Shown here piece after piece: positions 1 to 6,826 of a DNA stretch of 23,050 nt. The stretch covers positions 1 through 23,050 of the forward strand of contig JALOCC010000029.1 in assembly GCA_023227945.1 (NCBI GenBank), read 5' to 3'. How positions within the stretch are numbered: the stretch's first letter is position 1; the number at the start of each line of letters is the position of its first letter. Under the pieces are notes generated by a model. The model saw nothing but the letters and a program-made list of their open reading frames with translations. It was not told where the DNA came from and ran no database searches. The stretch is from Candidatus Omnitrophota bacterium. Its GTDB lineage: Bacteria > Omnitrophota > Gorgyraeia > Duberdicusellales > 4484-171. Position numbers and translations under genes: made by a program.

Positions 1-126
1 TTTCCTAGCCAAAGCATTTAGTTTTTCGTAGGCTAGCTCTTTTTTATAATAGAGCCTTACTGCTTCCTTGGCTTTTCTCATTTTTTTTCTGTGAATCTTT
101 TTCAATTTTTCTTTATATCTTCCCAT
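1..126 (-). CDS. Small basic hypothetical protein, partial (C-terminus beyond window)
   Basis: An open frame reads leftward from an ATG at 124-126 and leaves the window without a stop after 42 codons. A strong Shine-Dalgarno (AGGAGGG on the minus strand, about 130-136) lies a few bases before the ATG, and a good promoter lies upstream. The peptide begins MGRYKEKLKKIHRKK and continues as a Lys/Arg-rich, probably helical segment with a Tyr-Tyr pair and the ending LNALARK. There is no membrane segment or signal peptide. It may be a nucleic-acid-binding or ribosome-associated small protein, but I do not recognise the family. It is divergent from the rest of the locus, so it probably belongs to another unit. 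Confidence 0.65.
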   Translation of the reverse strand, partial: MGRYKEKLKKIHRKKMRKAKEAVRLYYKKELAYEKLNALARK

Positions 127-150
127 TTTCCCTCCTGTTAATTGAAATTA

Positions 151-179
151 TTTATACCATACAAAAGCTATTATGGCAA
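151..179 (-). promoter_or_regulatory. Sigma70-type promoter for the minus-strand gene
   Basis: On the minus strand, TTGCCA (forward 174-179) and TATAAA (forward 151-156) are separated by exactly 17 bases. Each hexamer matches consensus at 5 of 6 positions. Predicted initiation is about 7 bases past the -10, leaving a short leader that carries the AGGAGGG ribosome-binding site of the gene ending at 126. Confidence 0.6.
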
Positions 180-306
180 GTTTTTATGCTAAAAGCTGTA
201 AGCTACAGGCTTATCGTGCCATATGTGGCCGTAAAATTGAAGGATTTATAGCTTTTTCACAGGCTTACATTGTAAATGTAGCTTATTGTAACGCTTAAAT
301 TCTTCA

Positions 307-334
307 TTGACAGATTGTAATATTGTCTTACAAT
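307..334 (+). promoter_or_regulatory. Promoter with overlapping operator-like dyad for the coiled-coil gene
   Basis: TTGACA (307-312), a 16-base spacer and TACAAT (329-334) form a near-consensus sigma70 promoter. The dyad ATTGTAA (314-320) / TTACAAT (328-334), with a 7-base gap, covers the spacer and the -10, as a repressor site would. Two more direct copies of ATTGTAA lie upstream at 269-275 and 285-291. Predicted initiation near 341 puts the TTG at 323 outside the transcript and supports the ATG at 359. Confidence 0.55.
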
Positions 335-358
335 ATATCAACTAATTGGAGAATATGT

Positions 359-970
359 ATGATTTCTAAAAAAGCAAACATGAGTAAGGGCCTGTTGATT
401 ATACTGATTTCAGCCATAGTTTTAGGCGCATTTTTGATTGTTTATCAACAAAAAATCATCAGGTCTCTTAGAAGGGCATTAAGTTCGGCCCCAAGCGAAA
501 GAGTAAGCGTAGATTTGGGGCAGCTGGGAGATAAGCTAAAAGGTAAAAAGGGGGCCTTTGTTGCCGTAAGCTATGATAAGGATACGCTTATGGTTGAACT
601 TGCGCAAATAAAGGCTAAATTAAATGCAACAGAAGATTTGCTTAAACAAGCACAAGAAGAAAAAGAATTCCTGAAGGAAGAAAATGCTGCTTTAAATAAA
701 ACCGTAGCCGGCTTAAAAGAAGAATTAAGGCTATGGGAAGGCAAGATCAATAGTCTTGATGAAAAAAAACTGTTTACAGCAAGAAGAAGCCAGAGCATTA
801 AAGAATTAAGTAAGAGAATTTGGGATTTGAAAGTAAAAACCCAGCGAGAAATAGACAAAATAAAAATGCAACTGGGTAATCAAGGTTTCCTGACTAAGGG
901 CGGAAAATCCACTTTTTCCCGCGAAAAAATAGTACAACTTGAAAAAATAGTTGTTACTCATCCTCGTTAA
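359..970 (+). CDS. Membrane-anchored coiled-coil protein of unknown function
   Basis: This encodes 203 residues from ATG 359, chosen because GGAG at 348-351 sits 7 bases upstream and the promoter at 307-334 precedes it; the frame stays open back to a TTG at 323. A short basic N-terminus is followed by one membrane span at about residues 9-30 (GLLIILISAIVLGAFLIVY). The rest is soluble and very rich in Glu, Lys and Leu with heptad-like spacing from about residue 70 to 160, indicating a long coiled coil, followed by a basic C-terminal tail. No catalytic motif is visible. The topology (one span plus coiled coil) would suit a scaffold near the inner membrane. A link to the pilus is suggested only by position. 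Confidence 0.7.
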   Translation: MISKKANMSKGLLIILISAIVLGAFLIVYQQKIIRSLRRALSSAPSERVSVDLGQLGDKLKGKKGAFVAVSYDKDTLMVELAQIKAKLNATEDLLKQAQEEKEFLKEENAALNKTVAGLKEELRLWEGKINSLDEKKLFTARRSQSIKELSKRIWDLKVKTQREIDKIKMQLGNQGFLTKGGKSTFSREKIVQLEKIVVTHPR

Positions 971-1208
971 ATATACCTTCTGATTGTTTATCTTATACAC
1001 TACCATTCCTGCCTGGCTGTAGTAATTGAGCGGATTTAATACTTTTTTATAATCAGTGTTAAACAAAATTAGGGTTGAAAATTATTCAATAAGAGGTAAA
1101 ATCCTAGCATAAAGCCCTGTATAAATTTTATGGCGAAAGGAAAAAATACAAACCGGCAGAAAAATATTTCACGGCTGCTTAGGGAAAAGAGGCAATTACA
1201 AAAATATA

Positions 1209-1347
1209 AATTGAGACCGTTAAAAAAGTCAACAGTCTCATCCTGAACGAAGTGAAGGATCTTAAAATTATATAGAGAATTCACTTTGAGATCCTTCGCG
1301 GACGCTCGGGATGAGAGCGTTGAAAAGGTTTTCAACGCTCTCAAATT
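1209..1347. repeat. MITE-like nested palindromic element
   Basis: Three dyads are nested. The centre pairs 1237-1262 (containing CATCCTGAACGAAGTGAAGG) imperfectly with 1289-1315 (ATCCTTCGCGGACGCTCGGG). The left end, 1212-1240, folds on itself (TGAGAC / GTCTCA, then GTT / AAC). The right end, 1312-1343, is a perfect 15-bp palindrome (TGAGAGCGTTGAAAA, GG, then its complement). The two outer ends are also imperfect inverted repeats of each other (AATTGAGACCGTT against AATTTGAGAGCGTT). Terminal plus internal inverted repeats with no ORF is what a miniature inverted-repeat element looks like. Similar 'TCCTGAGCGAAGCGAAGGA' palindromes are common in spacers of many uncultured bacteria. Confidence 0.6.
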
Positions 1348-1376
1348 AAAAAGCTTTAGGAAAAAATAAGGCTTAC

Positions 1377-1382
1377 TATAAT
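1377..1382 (+). promoter_or_regulatory. Consensus -10 box just before the PilZ start codon
   Basis: TATAAT at 1377-1382 ends only 9 bases before the ATG at 1392, so initiation would fall at or next to the start codon. The intervening bases contain no Shine-Dalgarno. The -35 region (about 1353-1359) matches consensus poorly. Together this suggests a leaderless or near-leaderless mRNA. Confidence 0.4.
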
Positions 1383-1391
1383 ATCAATTCT

Positions 1392-1751
1392 ATGTATTAT
1401 GACGGCATAGAAAAGAGAAAGTTTATAAGAGTACGGTTTCCTTGCAAGATATTGCTGCATAGTTTTCCCGAGCATAGCATTTCCACGCACACCGAAAATA
1501 TTTCTGCTGGCGGGGTACGCGTTATAACTGGAGAGAAAATTGAAGCAGGAACGGTTATCGGTATAGAGATGCATTTAAAAGGAAACAAAATAATTTGCAA
1601 AGGAAAAATCGCATGGGTTGTTGACAAAAAAAGCCCCTATAGAAAAGGTATTTGTTATTACGATACCGGTGTTGAGTTTTGCGAGATAGATGACCAAGAC
1701 CGAAACATGATAAAAGTAACAATTGAAAAGATGCTTTGTTCGGAAAAATAG
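1392..1751 (+). CDS. PilZ-domain protein, probable c-di-GMP receptor
   Basis: This 119-residue protein is a single PilZ domain. It has both c-di-GMP contact motifs: RxxxR at residues 9-13 (RKFIR) and the [D/N]xSxxG motif at 36-41 (NISAGG). These precede a run of beta-strand-like segments (VRVI, VIGIEMHL, KIICKGKIAWVV) and the late GVEF strand, ending in a short amphipathic helix. The length is typical of stand-alone PilZ proteins. In established systems such proteins link c-di-GMP level to pilus or flagellar motors. Its position near the pilus genes suggests T4P control here, but the partner is unknown. No Shine-Dalgarno is visible; a TATAAT lies just upstream. Confidence 0.85.
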   Translation: MYYDGIEKRKFIRVRFPCKILLHSFPEHSISTHTENISAGGVRVITGEKIEAGTVIGIEMHLKGNKIICKGKIAWVVDKKSPYRKGICYYDTGVEFCEIDDQDRNMIKVTIEKMLCSEK

Positions 1752-1832
1752 CCACCTCGCTGCGCCTGCTTAATTTTTTTGATTCTTATTGATCTTACGA
1801 TTATGCAAAAGAGTGTTTTTATAAAGCTGAAA

Positions 1833-1871
1833 CCTCTATGAGGCAACCCAAAAGGAAATCCTGCTGGGTTG
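1833..1871 (+). promoter_or_regulatory. Paired hairpins at the comM translation start
   Basis: CCTC/GAGG (1833-1836 with 1840-1843) is followed at once by CAACCCA (1844-1850) pairing with TGGGTTG (1865-1871), with AGGA/TCCT inside the loop. The right arm includes the TTG at 1869, and the loop holds the only GGA-rich stretch before it, so folding would hide a start at 1869. It leaves free the alternative GTG at 1887, which has AAAGG 8 bases upstream. I could not match this to a known riboswitch class. Confidence 0.4.
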
Positions 1872-3416
1872 GCAAAGGCAATAAAAGTGGTTTCTAAGAC
1901 AACCTCTTTAGGTAATTTTGCCCTGGATGTTTATCCGGTTTGCATCGAAGTTGACGTCCAAAGAGGCCTTCCTGCTGTTTCTTTGGTCGGGCTTTGTGAC
2001 GCGTCTGTCAGGGAAAGTAGGGACAGGGTACGTTCAAGCATAAAAAACAGCGGTTTTGAATTTCCTTCCCAGAAAATCACAATAAACCTCGCACCCGCCA
2101 ACATCAAAAAAGAAGGGACACATTTTGACTTAGCTATCGCCCTGGGCATTATTTCTTCCTCAGGCCAGGCGCAATTGGATACGTCTTCTTATTTTATAAT
2201 CGGAGAACTTTCTCTGGAAGGCCAGCTTCGCCCGGTAAGCGGTGTTTTCCCAATGGCGCTATACGCAAAAGAAAAGGGTAAAAAAATTATTGTCCCCTTG
2301 GAAAATGCTCACGAAGCAGCGTTAGTTTCCGGTTTAGAGGTGTATCCTGTAAAAAGCATAAGCGAGGCTGTATCTTTTCTTTGCGGCCTGATTGAAAAAA
2401 AGCCCTTTAAATCCGATACGGCCAATGTAATTTCCGAAAACCCCCAATACGAAGTCGATTTCTCCGAAGTCAAAGGCCAATCTTTCGCTAAAAGGGCGCT
2501 TGAAGTTGTAGCCGCCGGTATGCACAACGCTCTTTTGCTTGGCCCCCCGGGTGTAGGCAAAACTATGCTTGCCCGCCGCCTGCCTACGATTTTACCGGAT
2601 ATGGCATTTGAGGAAAGTTTAGAGGTAACTAAAATTTATAGTGTGGCAGGCCTTTTGGATAAATCTCAGCCAATAATAAAATCGCGGCCATTCCGGTCGC
2701 CTCATCATACATCTTCAAGTATCGCTTTAGTCGGCGGTGGAGCAAACATAAAGCCGGGAGAAATAACTCTATCTCATAACGGAGTGCTTTTTCTTGATGA
2801 ACTACCGGAATTTAACCGAGATGCGCTTGAAGCGTTAAGGCAACCCCTTGAAGATGGTTCAATTAGCATATCAAGAGCAGCCAGGCATTTAAAACTTCCT
2901 TCCCGTTTTCTATTCGCAGCAGCAATGAACCCTTGCCCGTGCGGCTATTTTGGTTCGAAGGAAAAAAGCTGTCATTGCTCAAGCTACCAGATACAAAAAT
3001 ATCGAAATAGAATTTCCGGCCCGCTTCTGGATAGAATAGATATTCACTTGGAATTAGCCGCAATTAAGACGGACGATTTAGTGTCTTGTGATTTTAAAGC
3101 AGAAAGCTCCCAAGCCATAAAAGCAAGAGTTGAGGCGGCGCGCCTTATTCAGGCAGAAAGGTTCAGAAATGAAAAAATATTTTTCAATTCCCAGATGAAC
3201 CATAAGCAATTACGTAAATTCTGTGGATTGGATAAAGCAGCTCAAGAACTGCTTAAGATGGCAATCTCGCATTTTAATTTTAGCGCCAGAGCTTACGACA
3301 AAATACTTAAGGTTTCCAGGACAATCGCTGACCTTGCAGATAGGCAGAATATCTCGGCAGAGGATATTTCCGAGGCCATCCAATACAGGTCTTTGGATAA
3401 GAATTTGTGGGTTTAA
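1869..3416 (+). CDS. comM: ComM/YifB family AAA+ ATPase (Mg-chelatase-like helicase)
   Basis: This encodes 515 residues, the usual ComM length. Residues 1-170 form the Lon-protease-like N-terminal domain (GLPAVSLVGL, then SVRESRDRVRSSIKNSGF). The AAA+ core has Walker A GPPGVGKT at 225-232 and Walker B GVLFLDELPEF at 305-315. The family signature AAMNPCPCGYFG with following cysteines comes next, and a Mg-chelatase C-terminal helical domain ends the protein. In Vibrio and Haemophilus, ComM is a hexameric helicase that promotes branch migration of transforming DNA. The frame opens with TTG 1869; a GTG at 1887 gives a more family-typical N-terminus and a better-spaced AAAGG, and may be the true start. 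Placement directly before pilin genes fits a DNA-uptake role, though comM is also found in non-competent bacteria. Confidence 0.93.
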   Translation: MAKAIKVVSKTTSLGNFALDVYPVCIEVDVQRGLPAVSLVGLCDASVRESRDRVRSSIKNSGFEFPSQKITINLAPANIKKEGTHFDLAIALGIISSSGQAQLDTSSYFIIGELSLEGQLRPVSGVFPMALYAKEKGKKIIVPLENAHEAALVSGLEVYPVKSISEAVSFLCGLIEKKPFKSDTANVISENPQYEVDFSEVKGQSFAKRALEVVAAGMHNALLLGPPGVGKTMLARRLPTILPDMAFEESLEVTKIYSVAGLLDKSQPIIKSRPFRSPHHTSSSIALVGGGANIKPGEITLSHNGVLFLDELPEFNRDALEALRQPLEDGSISISRAARHLKLPSRFLFAAAMNPCPCGYFGSKEKSCHCSSYQIQKYRNRISGPLLDRIDIHLELAAIKTDDLVSCDFKAESSQAIKARVEAARLIQAERFRNEKIFFNSQMNHKQLRKFCGLDKAAQELLKMAISHFNFSARAYDKILKVSRTIADLADRQNISAEDISEAIQYRSLDKNLWV

Positions 3417-3488
3417 AGGCGCCAAAAGACGTAAAAAGCGTAATATCCCGGAAGAATCATTTTGTTTGAAAACAATGGGTTTTTACTG

Positions 3489-3517
3489 TTGTATATTAGG
3501 CTAAAATGTTCTATAAT
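3489..3517 (+). promoter_or_regulatory. Putative promoter of the minor pilin operon
   Basis: A perfect TATAAT at 3512-3517 lies 17 bases after TTGTAT (3489-3494), which keeps only the TTG of the -35 consensus. Predicted initiation near 3524 gives a leader of about 57 nt before the ATG at 3581. It lies between comM and four closely packed pilin-type genes. Confidence 0.4.
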
Positions 3518-3580
3518 TTAATAGGGGTTTTACATACTTTCCAGGAAATTATTAGAAAAATCAAGAGAAAAGAAGGCGGT

Positions 3581-4042
3581 ATGAGGGCAAAAAAACAGGT
3601 TTTTTTTGCAAAGGGTTTTAGCCTCGTTGAGGTGTTGATGGCAATAATTATACTAGTCTTACTTGTAAGCACTATATTGATAGCTTATACTAATTGTTTC
3701 ATATTAATTGATACCATTAAAAACATAAATATCGCAACTACTGCCGCGCAGGGAATGATTGAGGAAATGCGTACCAGTATTTTCGGGAATATCATGGACA
3801 ATTATAACGGCCTTAATTTTGTATTAAATGATATCCCAGAAAGTATGGGCGTCGTATCGGTCAACAATGCCAATCCGGAATTTTTGGAAGTAACTGTAAG
3901 TGTATGTTGGAAGCAGAGAAACAGGATTATAGGGGAAGATACAAATTTAAATGGCATACTTGATGCAGGTGAAGATTTAAATGGCAATGGCATAATAGAT
4001 TCAGTGGCACAAATAACGACCAAGATGGTTAACCGGAAATAA
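3581..4042 (+). CDS. Minor pilin, PilV/GspI-like, with tandem EF-hand loops
   Basis: This encodes 153 residues from ATG 3581, chosen because GAAGGCGG lies just upstream and it gives a normal short prepilin leader; the frame is open back to 3506. The leader peptidase site is KG|FSLVEVLMAI, with cleavage after G12 and the conserved Glu five residues into the mature protein, followed by the hydrophobic helix. Unusually, residues 120-140 hold two adjacent calcium-loop patterns. The first, D120-x-N122-x-N124-G-x-x-D128-x-x-E131, is a complete EF-hand loop. The second is D132-x-N134-x-N136-G-x-x-D140. This predicts a calcium-stabilised head domain. It is first in the minor pilin cluster, 4 nt before the next gene, and would help prime the pilus with its neighbours. 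Confidence 0.82.
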   Translation: MRAKKQVFFAKGFSLVEVLMAIIILVLLVSTILIAYTNCFILIDTIKNINIATTAAQGMIEEMRTSIFGNIMDNYNGLNFVLNDIPESMGVVSVNNANPEFLEVTVSVCWKQRNRIIGEDTNLNGILDAGEDLNGNGIIDSVAQITTKMVNRK

Positions 4043-4046
4043 AAAG

Positions 4047-4697
4047 ATGAATCTTCTTTCGTTGGAAAAGCATAAGGGCTCTTTAGATCTTTCTCATCGA
4101 AACGTGATGAGGCTAAGTTTTTCCCGCAAAATGGGCGTTAATCATAATTTTTGCGCTGGGTTTACAATTTTAGAAGTCCTTATCGCGGCAGCTATTTTTT
4201 CTATAGTGATAGGCATGACCTTTCTCGCGCTAAATACCGGCATGAGTTCCTGGTTTTCGGGCGATGTCGAAGTCGAATTGCGCCGCGAAATTATAAAGGC
4301 ATTGACAACAATGGAAAAAGAGCTGAAATATACGGCACCCGCGCAAACAGATTTGGCAGATGGAGCCACAGCCACCTCACTAAATTTCCATTTGCCAAAT
4401 AAAGATGCCAACGGAGTAGTTATAAATTGGGGCAATCTCGTGCCGTCGATAAGCTGGTCGGCTGATATTATCACTTATGAACGGAATGTAAACGGAGAAA
4501 TAATAAGGAGGACCAGTTCGGGAGAGTACCGCGTGCTTGCGCGCAATATCACAAGCCTACAATTTTCAAGGCTGGCGCCTCCAGACCCGTTTCCTGATGA
4601 TATGTTACGAATAGATATCACCGTGCAAAAGGCGGATAAAAAAGGAAGAGTATTAAATGATACGGTCCAGCTTCTTGTAAAAATGAGGAACAGATAA
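4047..4697 (+). CDS. Minor pilin, PilW/GspJ-like
   Basis: This encodes 216 residues from ATG 4047, with an upstream GGAA at the end of the preceding gene. The prepilin motif is AG|FTILEVLIAAAIF, cleaved after G38, with Glu43 as the conserved fifth mature residue. The 38-residue leader is long; an internal ATG at 4131 would give a conventional 10-residue leader, so the start is uncertain. After the hydrophobic helix comes a mostly beta region with GspJ-like phrases: ALTTMEKELKYTAPAQTD, EYRVLARNITSLQFSR, and DDMLRIDITVQKADKKGR. GspJ/PilW proteins sit at the fibre tip with GspI and GspK partners, consistent with the genes on both sides. Confidence 0.82.
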   Translation: MNLLSLEKHKGSLDLSHRNVMRLSFSRKMGVNHNFCAGFTILEVLIAAAIFSIVIGMTFLALNTGMSSWFSGDVEVELRREIIKALTTMEKELKYTAPAQTDLADGATATSLNFHLPNKDANGVVINWGNLVPSISWSADIITYERNVNGEIIRRTSSGEYRVLARNITSLQFSRLAPPDPFPDDMLRIDITVQKADKKGRVLNDTVQLLVKMRNR

Positions 4698-4698
4698 A

Positions 4699-6021
4699 AT
4701 GAATATGATGAGAAAAAGAACTAAAAAAGGATCAGCACTTATCTTTGTTTTGGTTATGATAATAGCTTTACTTATTTATGCGACAGCATTTATAAGTGCA
4801 AGCATAAACCAGACTTTTATTGCGGATATCTTTAAGAGAAGAGCTGCTGCATTTAATATTGCTGAGGCAGGGCTCGACCACGCCCTTCTTTGGTTAAGAA
4901 GCCAGGATTCACCGCCTGCGGCTGATTCGGTTGACCCTTGGGGTGGGCCTCAGAATGTAGGCGGAGGCACTTACACTGTTGCCATAGATGACCTTGGTCC
5001 GGTAGGCACCAACCCGCTGGTTAGAAGATATAAAGTAACTTCTACGGGGACTTTCGGGAATATGAGTAGGGTTTTGTCAAATTATCTTAAAGTAGATAAT
5101 TTTGGAGGATATCTTTGGTGGACTAATTCAGAGACTTATTGTGACGACTGGAATCGTTGCCAAAACGTCTGGTTCTGGACACGCGACCATTTAAGCGGCC
5201 CCACACACACTAATAGCCATTACAATATCGCCGGTAACCCTGTATTTGATGGTAGGGCTCACTCAGTAGACCCCTACATATATTTTTATAACAATAATAA
5301 CCCTGTTACTTCCGACGAATTACCCGACCTTACCAGCAATCCACCGAATGATGTCCCTGTTTTCAATGATGGGATTGAACTTGGGGTTGCACATATTGAT
5401 ATGCCGGAAAATGCGCTTGCCTTACGTTCCGCTGCCGCAAGTACCGGCGGGCTTTACTTAACAGGTAATACTACCGCGGTGTTTAACAGTAATGGGACTA
5501 TATACCTGACAAACAGAAATAAATCAGGATGTAGGTCTGGATGCACAGTAAGCATACCAACAAACGGGGCTTTATTTGTGAATAATGGAACCTTGACTGT
5601 TTCCGGAACTCTAAACGGCAGGTTAACCGTAGGCGCAAGCCAGGATGTCATTATTCCCAATAATATTGTTTACGCCGATGATCCGAGAGACGGTACCTCA
5701 GATGATACCCTTGGTATAATTTCTGAATCGGATGTGGTAATTGATGATATTGCGCCTTCAAACCTGGAAATTGACGCCGCCGTTATGGCTTTAAACAACT
5801 CTTTTATGATGGAAAACTGGGATGACTATATGAAAGGGACTTTAACCGTCTACGGAGGAATAATCCAGGACTTAAGGGGCCCTGTCGGCACTTTTAGTGG
5901 TTCAACCAAAATGAGCGGATACGACAAAAATTATATACATGACTCAAGATTTATAAATAGCCCACCGCCCTTTATGCCTAATACCGGAGACTACACTACA
6001 TTATCCTGGGAGGAAAATTAA
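4699..6021 (+). CDS. PilX/GspK-like pilus assembly protein with beta-rich tail
   Basis: This encodes 440 residues, starting 1 nt after the previous stop, so translation is probably coupled. The N-terminus KKGSALIFVLVMIIALLIYA is the PilX/GspK type: a hydrophobic helix with small residues before it and no Glu at mature position 5, as in the family. Residues about 46-66 (RRAAAFNIAEAGLDHALLWL) are the standard AEAG helix of PilX proteins. The remainder is rich in Asn, Gly and Thr with repeated strand-turn units (GGLYLTGNTTAVFNSNGTIY and later LTVSGTLNGRLTV), suggesting a beta-helix or bactofilin-like domain much longer than classical PilX. It would act as the large tip minor pilin and could contribute to adhesion. 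The domain boundaries are my estimate. Confidence 0.78.
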   Translation: MNMMRKRTKKGSALIFVLVMIIALLIYATAFISASINQTFIADIFKRRAAAFNIAEAGLDHALLWLRSQDSPPAADSVDPWGGPQNVGGGTYTVAIDDLGPVGTNPLVRRYKVTSTGTFGNMSRVLSNYLKVDNFGGYLWWTNSETYCDDWNRCQNVWFWTRDHLSGPTHTNSHYNIAGNPVFDGRAHSVDPYIYFYNNNNPVTSDELPDLTSNPPNDVPVFNDGIELGVAHIDMPENALALRSAAASTGGLYLTGNTTAVFNSNGTIYLTNRNKSGCRSGCTVSIPTNGALFVNNGTLTVSGTLNGRLTVGASQDVIIPNNIVYADDPRDGTSDDTLGIISESDVVIDDIAPSNLEIDAAVMALNNSFMMENWDDYMKGTLTVYGGIIQDLRGPVGTFSGSTKMSGYDKNYIHDSRFINSPPPFMPNTGDYTTLSWEEN

Positions 6022-6024
6022 ATT

Positions 6025-6453
6025 ATGAAACAGAAGGTTTTTTATATAGTTTTTATTCTTGCCACGGTATTTCTTTTGATTTTTATAAATAGAAAAAGCA
6101 ATATTAGCCAATCCGTTCCAGTACAGAAAATTGTACAACAATTTTCTGCCGAAGAGCAAGAAACATTAACCAGGCACCAGCAATCATCTTTACCTTCCGA
6201 AAATAAATCAGCAATCACCATTATCAAAAAAGCTCAACCCGCAAAAGAAACAGTTACTTTAGAAAACAAAAAGATAAATACCAATGTGTCCCCCAAAAAA
6301 ACACCTACTTCTTCAAGCTCGCCCGCCGCCGCCGGCGCAGAAGGTACTTCTGTGGTTACCGAAAAGCCCGTATCCGGCGTGACAAAAATTGGCAAGCGCC
6401 CTCCTAAAGAGCGGATTGAACAACTCAGGGACCAAGGCATTCTGGTACATTAA
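6025..6453 (+). CDS. Small single-span membrane protein with disordered tail
   Basis: This encodes 142 residues, starting 3 nt after the PilX-like gene, with GGGAGGAAAA just before the ATG. Residues 4-21 form a hydrophobic helix (KVFYIVFILATVFLLIFI). The rest is low-complexity, rich in Lys, Ser, Thr, Pro and Ala, and looks disordered (for example SSSSPAAAGAEG), ending in a short basic segment, KRPPKERIEQLRDQGILVH. No lipobox and no known domain are visible. Operon position makes it a candidate accessory pilus protein, for example a periplasmic linker. I do not recognise a family. Confidence 0.65.
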   Translation: MKQKVFYIVFILATVFLLIFINRKSNISQSVPVQKIVQQFSAEEQETLTRHQQSSLPSENKSAITIIKKAQPAKETVTLENKKINTNVSPKKTPTSSSSPAAAGAEGTSVVTEKPVSGVTKIGKRPPKERIEQLRDQGILVH

Positions 6454-6708
6454 TTCAAAAACCACATGCCCAAGCGTAGCAGGTATACTTTTAAATAATC
6501 GTTAATATAGTCGAACGAGAAAGCCTCAGTGGCGCATACATACAAAGAGCAGCAGCAAATAGCCGCAAATTTAATTTTTATTGCCCAAATACCCTTTTAT
6601 TCCAAAATTTGCCTGCGATTTTTTATATCAGGCAGTTATTGTACAAGTATTTCGCACTAAACATGTTAAGTCAAGACCATAATTTCTAATGCAAATTTTA
6701 GGATTACC

Positions 6709-6742
6709 TCGAACCGAAACTTATGATTAAGTTTCGGTTCGA
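6709..6742. repeat. Perfect 15-bp inverted repeat, 4-base loop
   Basis: Arms 6709-6723 and 6728-6742 are exact reverse complements (TCGAACCGAAACTTA / TAAGTTTCGGTTCGA) with loop TGAT. It is too long and perfect for chance in this AT-rich spacer. There is no adjacent poly-T run, so it is either a bidirectional hairpin or a member of the palindromic repeats that fill spacers in this genome. Confidence 0.6.
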
Positions 6743-6790
6743 CCTTTGGCTTAAAAATTTTGGCGGCGGGCCTTCGGGCAGATTTTGCTA

Positions 6791-6818
6791 TTGCAAAATC
6801 TGGGGTTATCCTTATAAT
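6791..6818 (+). promoter_or_regulatory. Promoter giving a probable leaderless DUF212 mRNA
   Basis: TTGCAA (6791-6796) and a perfect TATAAT (6813-6818) are separated by 16 bases. The ATG at 6827 is only 8 bases past the -10, so initiation should occur at or within a few bases of the start codon, leaving no room for a Shine-Dalgarno. The -35 hexamer lies in the right half of the 6780-6801 hairpin. Confidence 0.45.
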
Positions 6819-6826
6819 ATTAAAAT

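Larger units (their letters stand above)
971..1391. other. 421-bp intergenic region with a MITE-like repeat
   Basis: No credible gene lies here; the short minus-strand frames have no ribosome-binding sites or recognisable products. The main content is the nested palindrome at 1209-1347 (separate entry), followed by the putative promoter of the PilZ gene. I see no clear rho-independent terminator with a U tract after the coiled-coil gene. Confidence 0.6.
6454..6826. other. 373-bp intergenic region with several hairpins
   Basis: No gene is supported here. A perfect 15-bp stem (TCGAACCGAAACTTA, loop TGAT, complement) occupies 6709-6742. A 9-bp stem (AGATTTTGC, TATT, GCAAAATCT) occupies 6780-6801. 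GCAAATTT and AAATTTGC form a looser inverted pair around 6560-6615. None is followed by a clear U tract, so termination is possible but not shown. The right end carries the DUF212 promoter. Confidence 0.55.

Noticed and set aside
323..358. Upstream TTG start for the coiled-coil protein
   Set aside because: The TTG lies upstream of the -10 hexamer (329-334) and would not be transcribed from the visible promoter; ATG 359 has GGAG at proper spacing.
806..1344. Minus-strand frames across the end of the coiled-coil gene and the following spacer
   Set aside because: No Shine-Dalgarno, Phe/Leu/Ser-rich low-complexity products, and one is read through the palindromic repeat.
1831..1880. GEMM (c-di-GMP-I) riboswitch before comM, suggested by GGCAACCC and GGCAAAGG words
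   Set aside because: The conserved core around ACGCAAAGCC, the tetraloop receptor and the second helix are not present; only a local hairpin pair is supported.
3417..3504. Extension of the +1 shadow frame ending at 3504 as a small gene
   Set aside because: It is the out-of-frame reading of the comM 3' end plus spacer, with no start signal and no recognisable product.
6780..6801. Rho-independent terminator before the DUF212 gene
   Set aside because: The 9-bp stem is followed by GGGGTTATCC rather than a T run, and it overlaps the predicted -35 of the next promoter.
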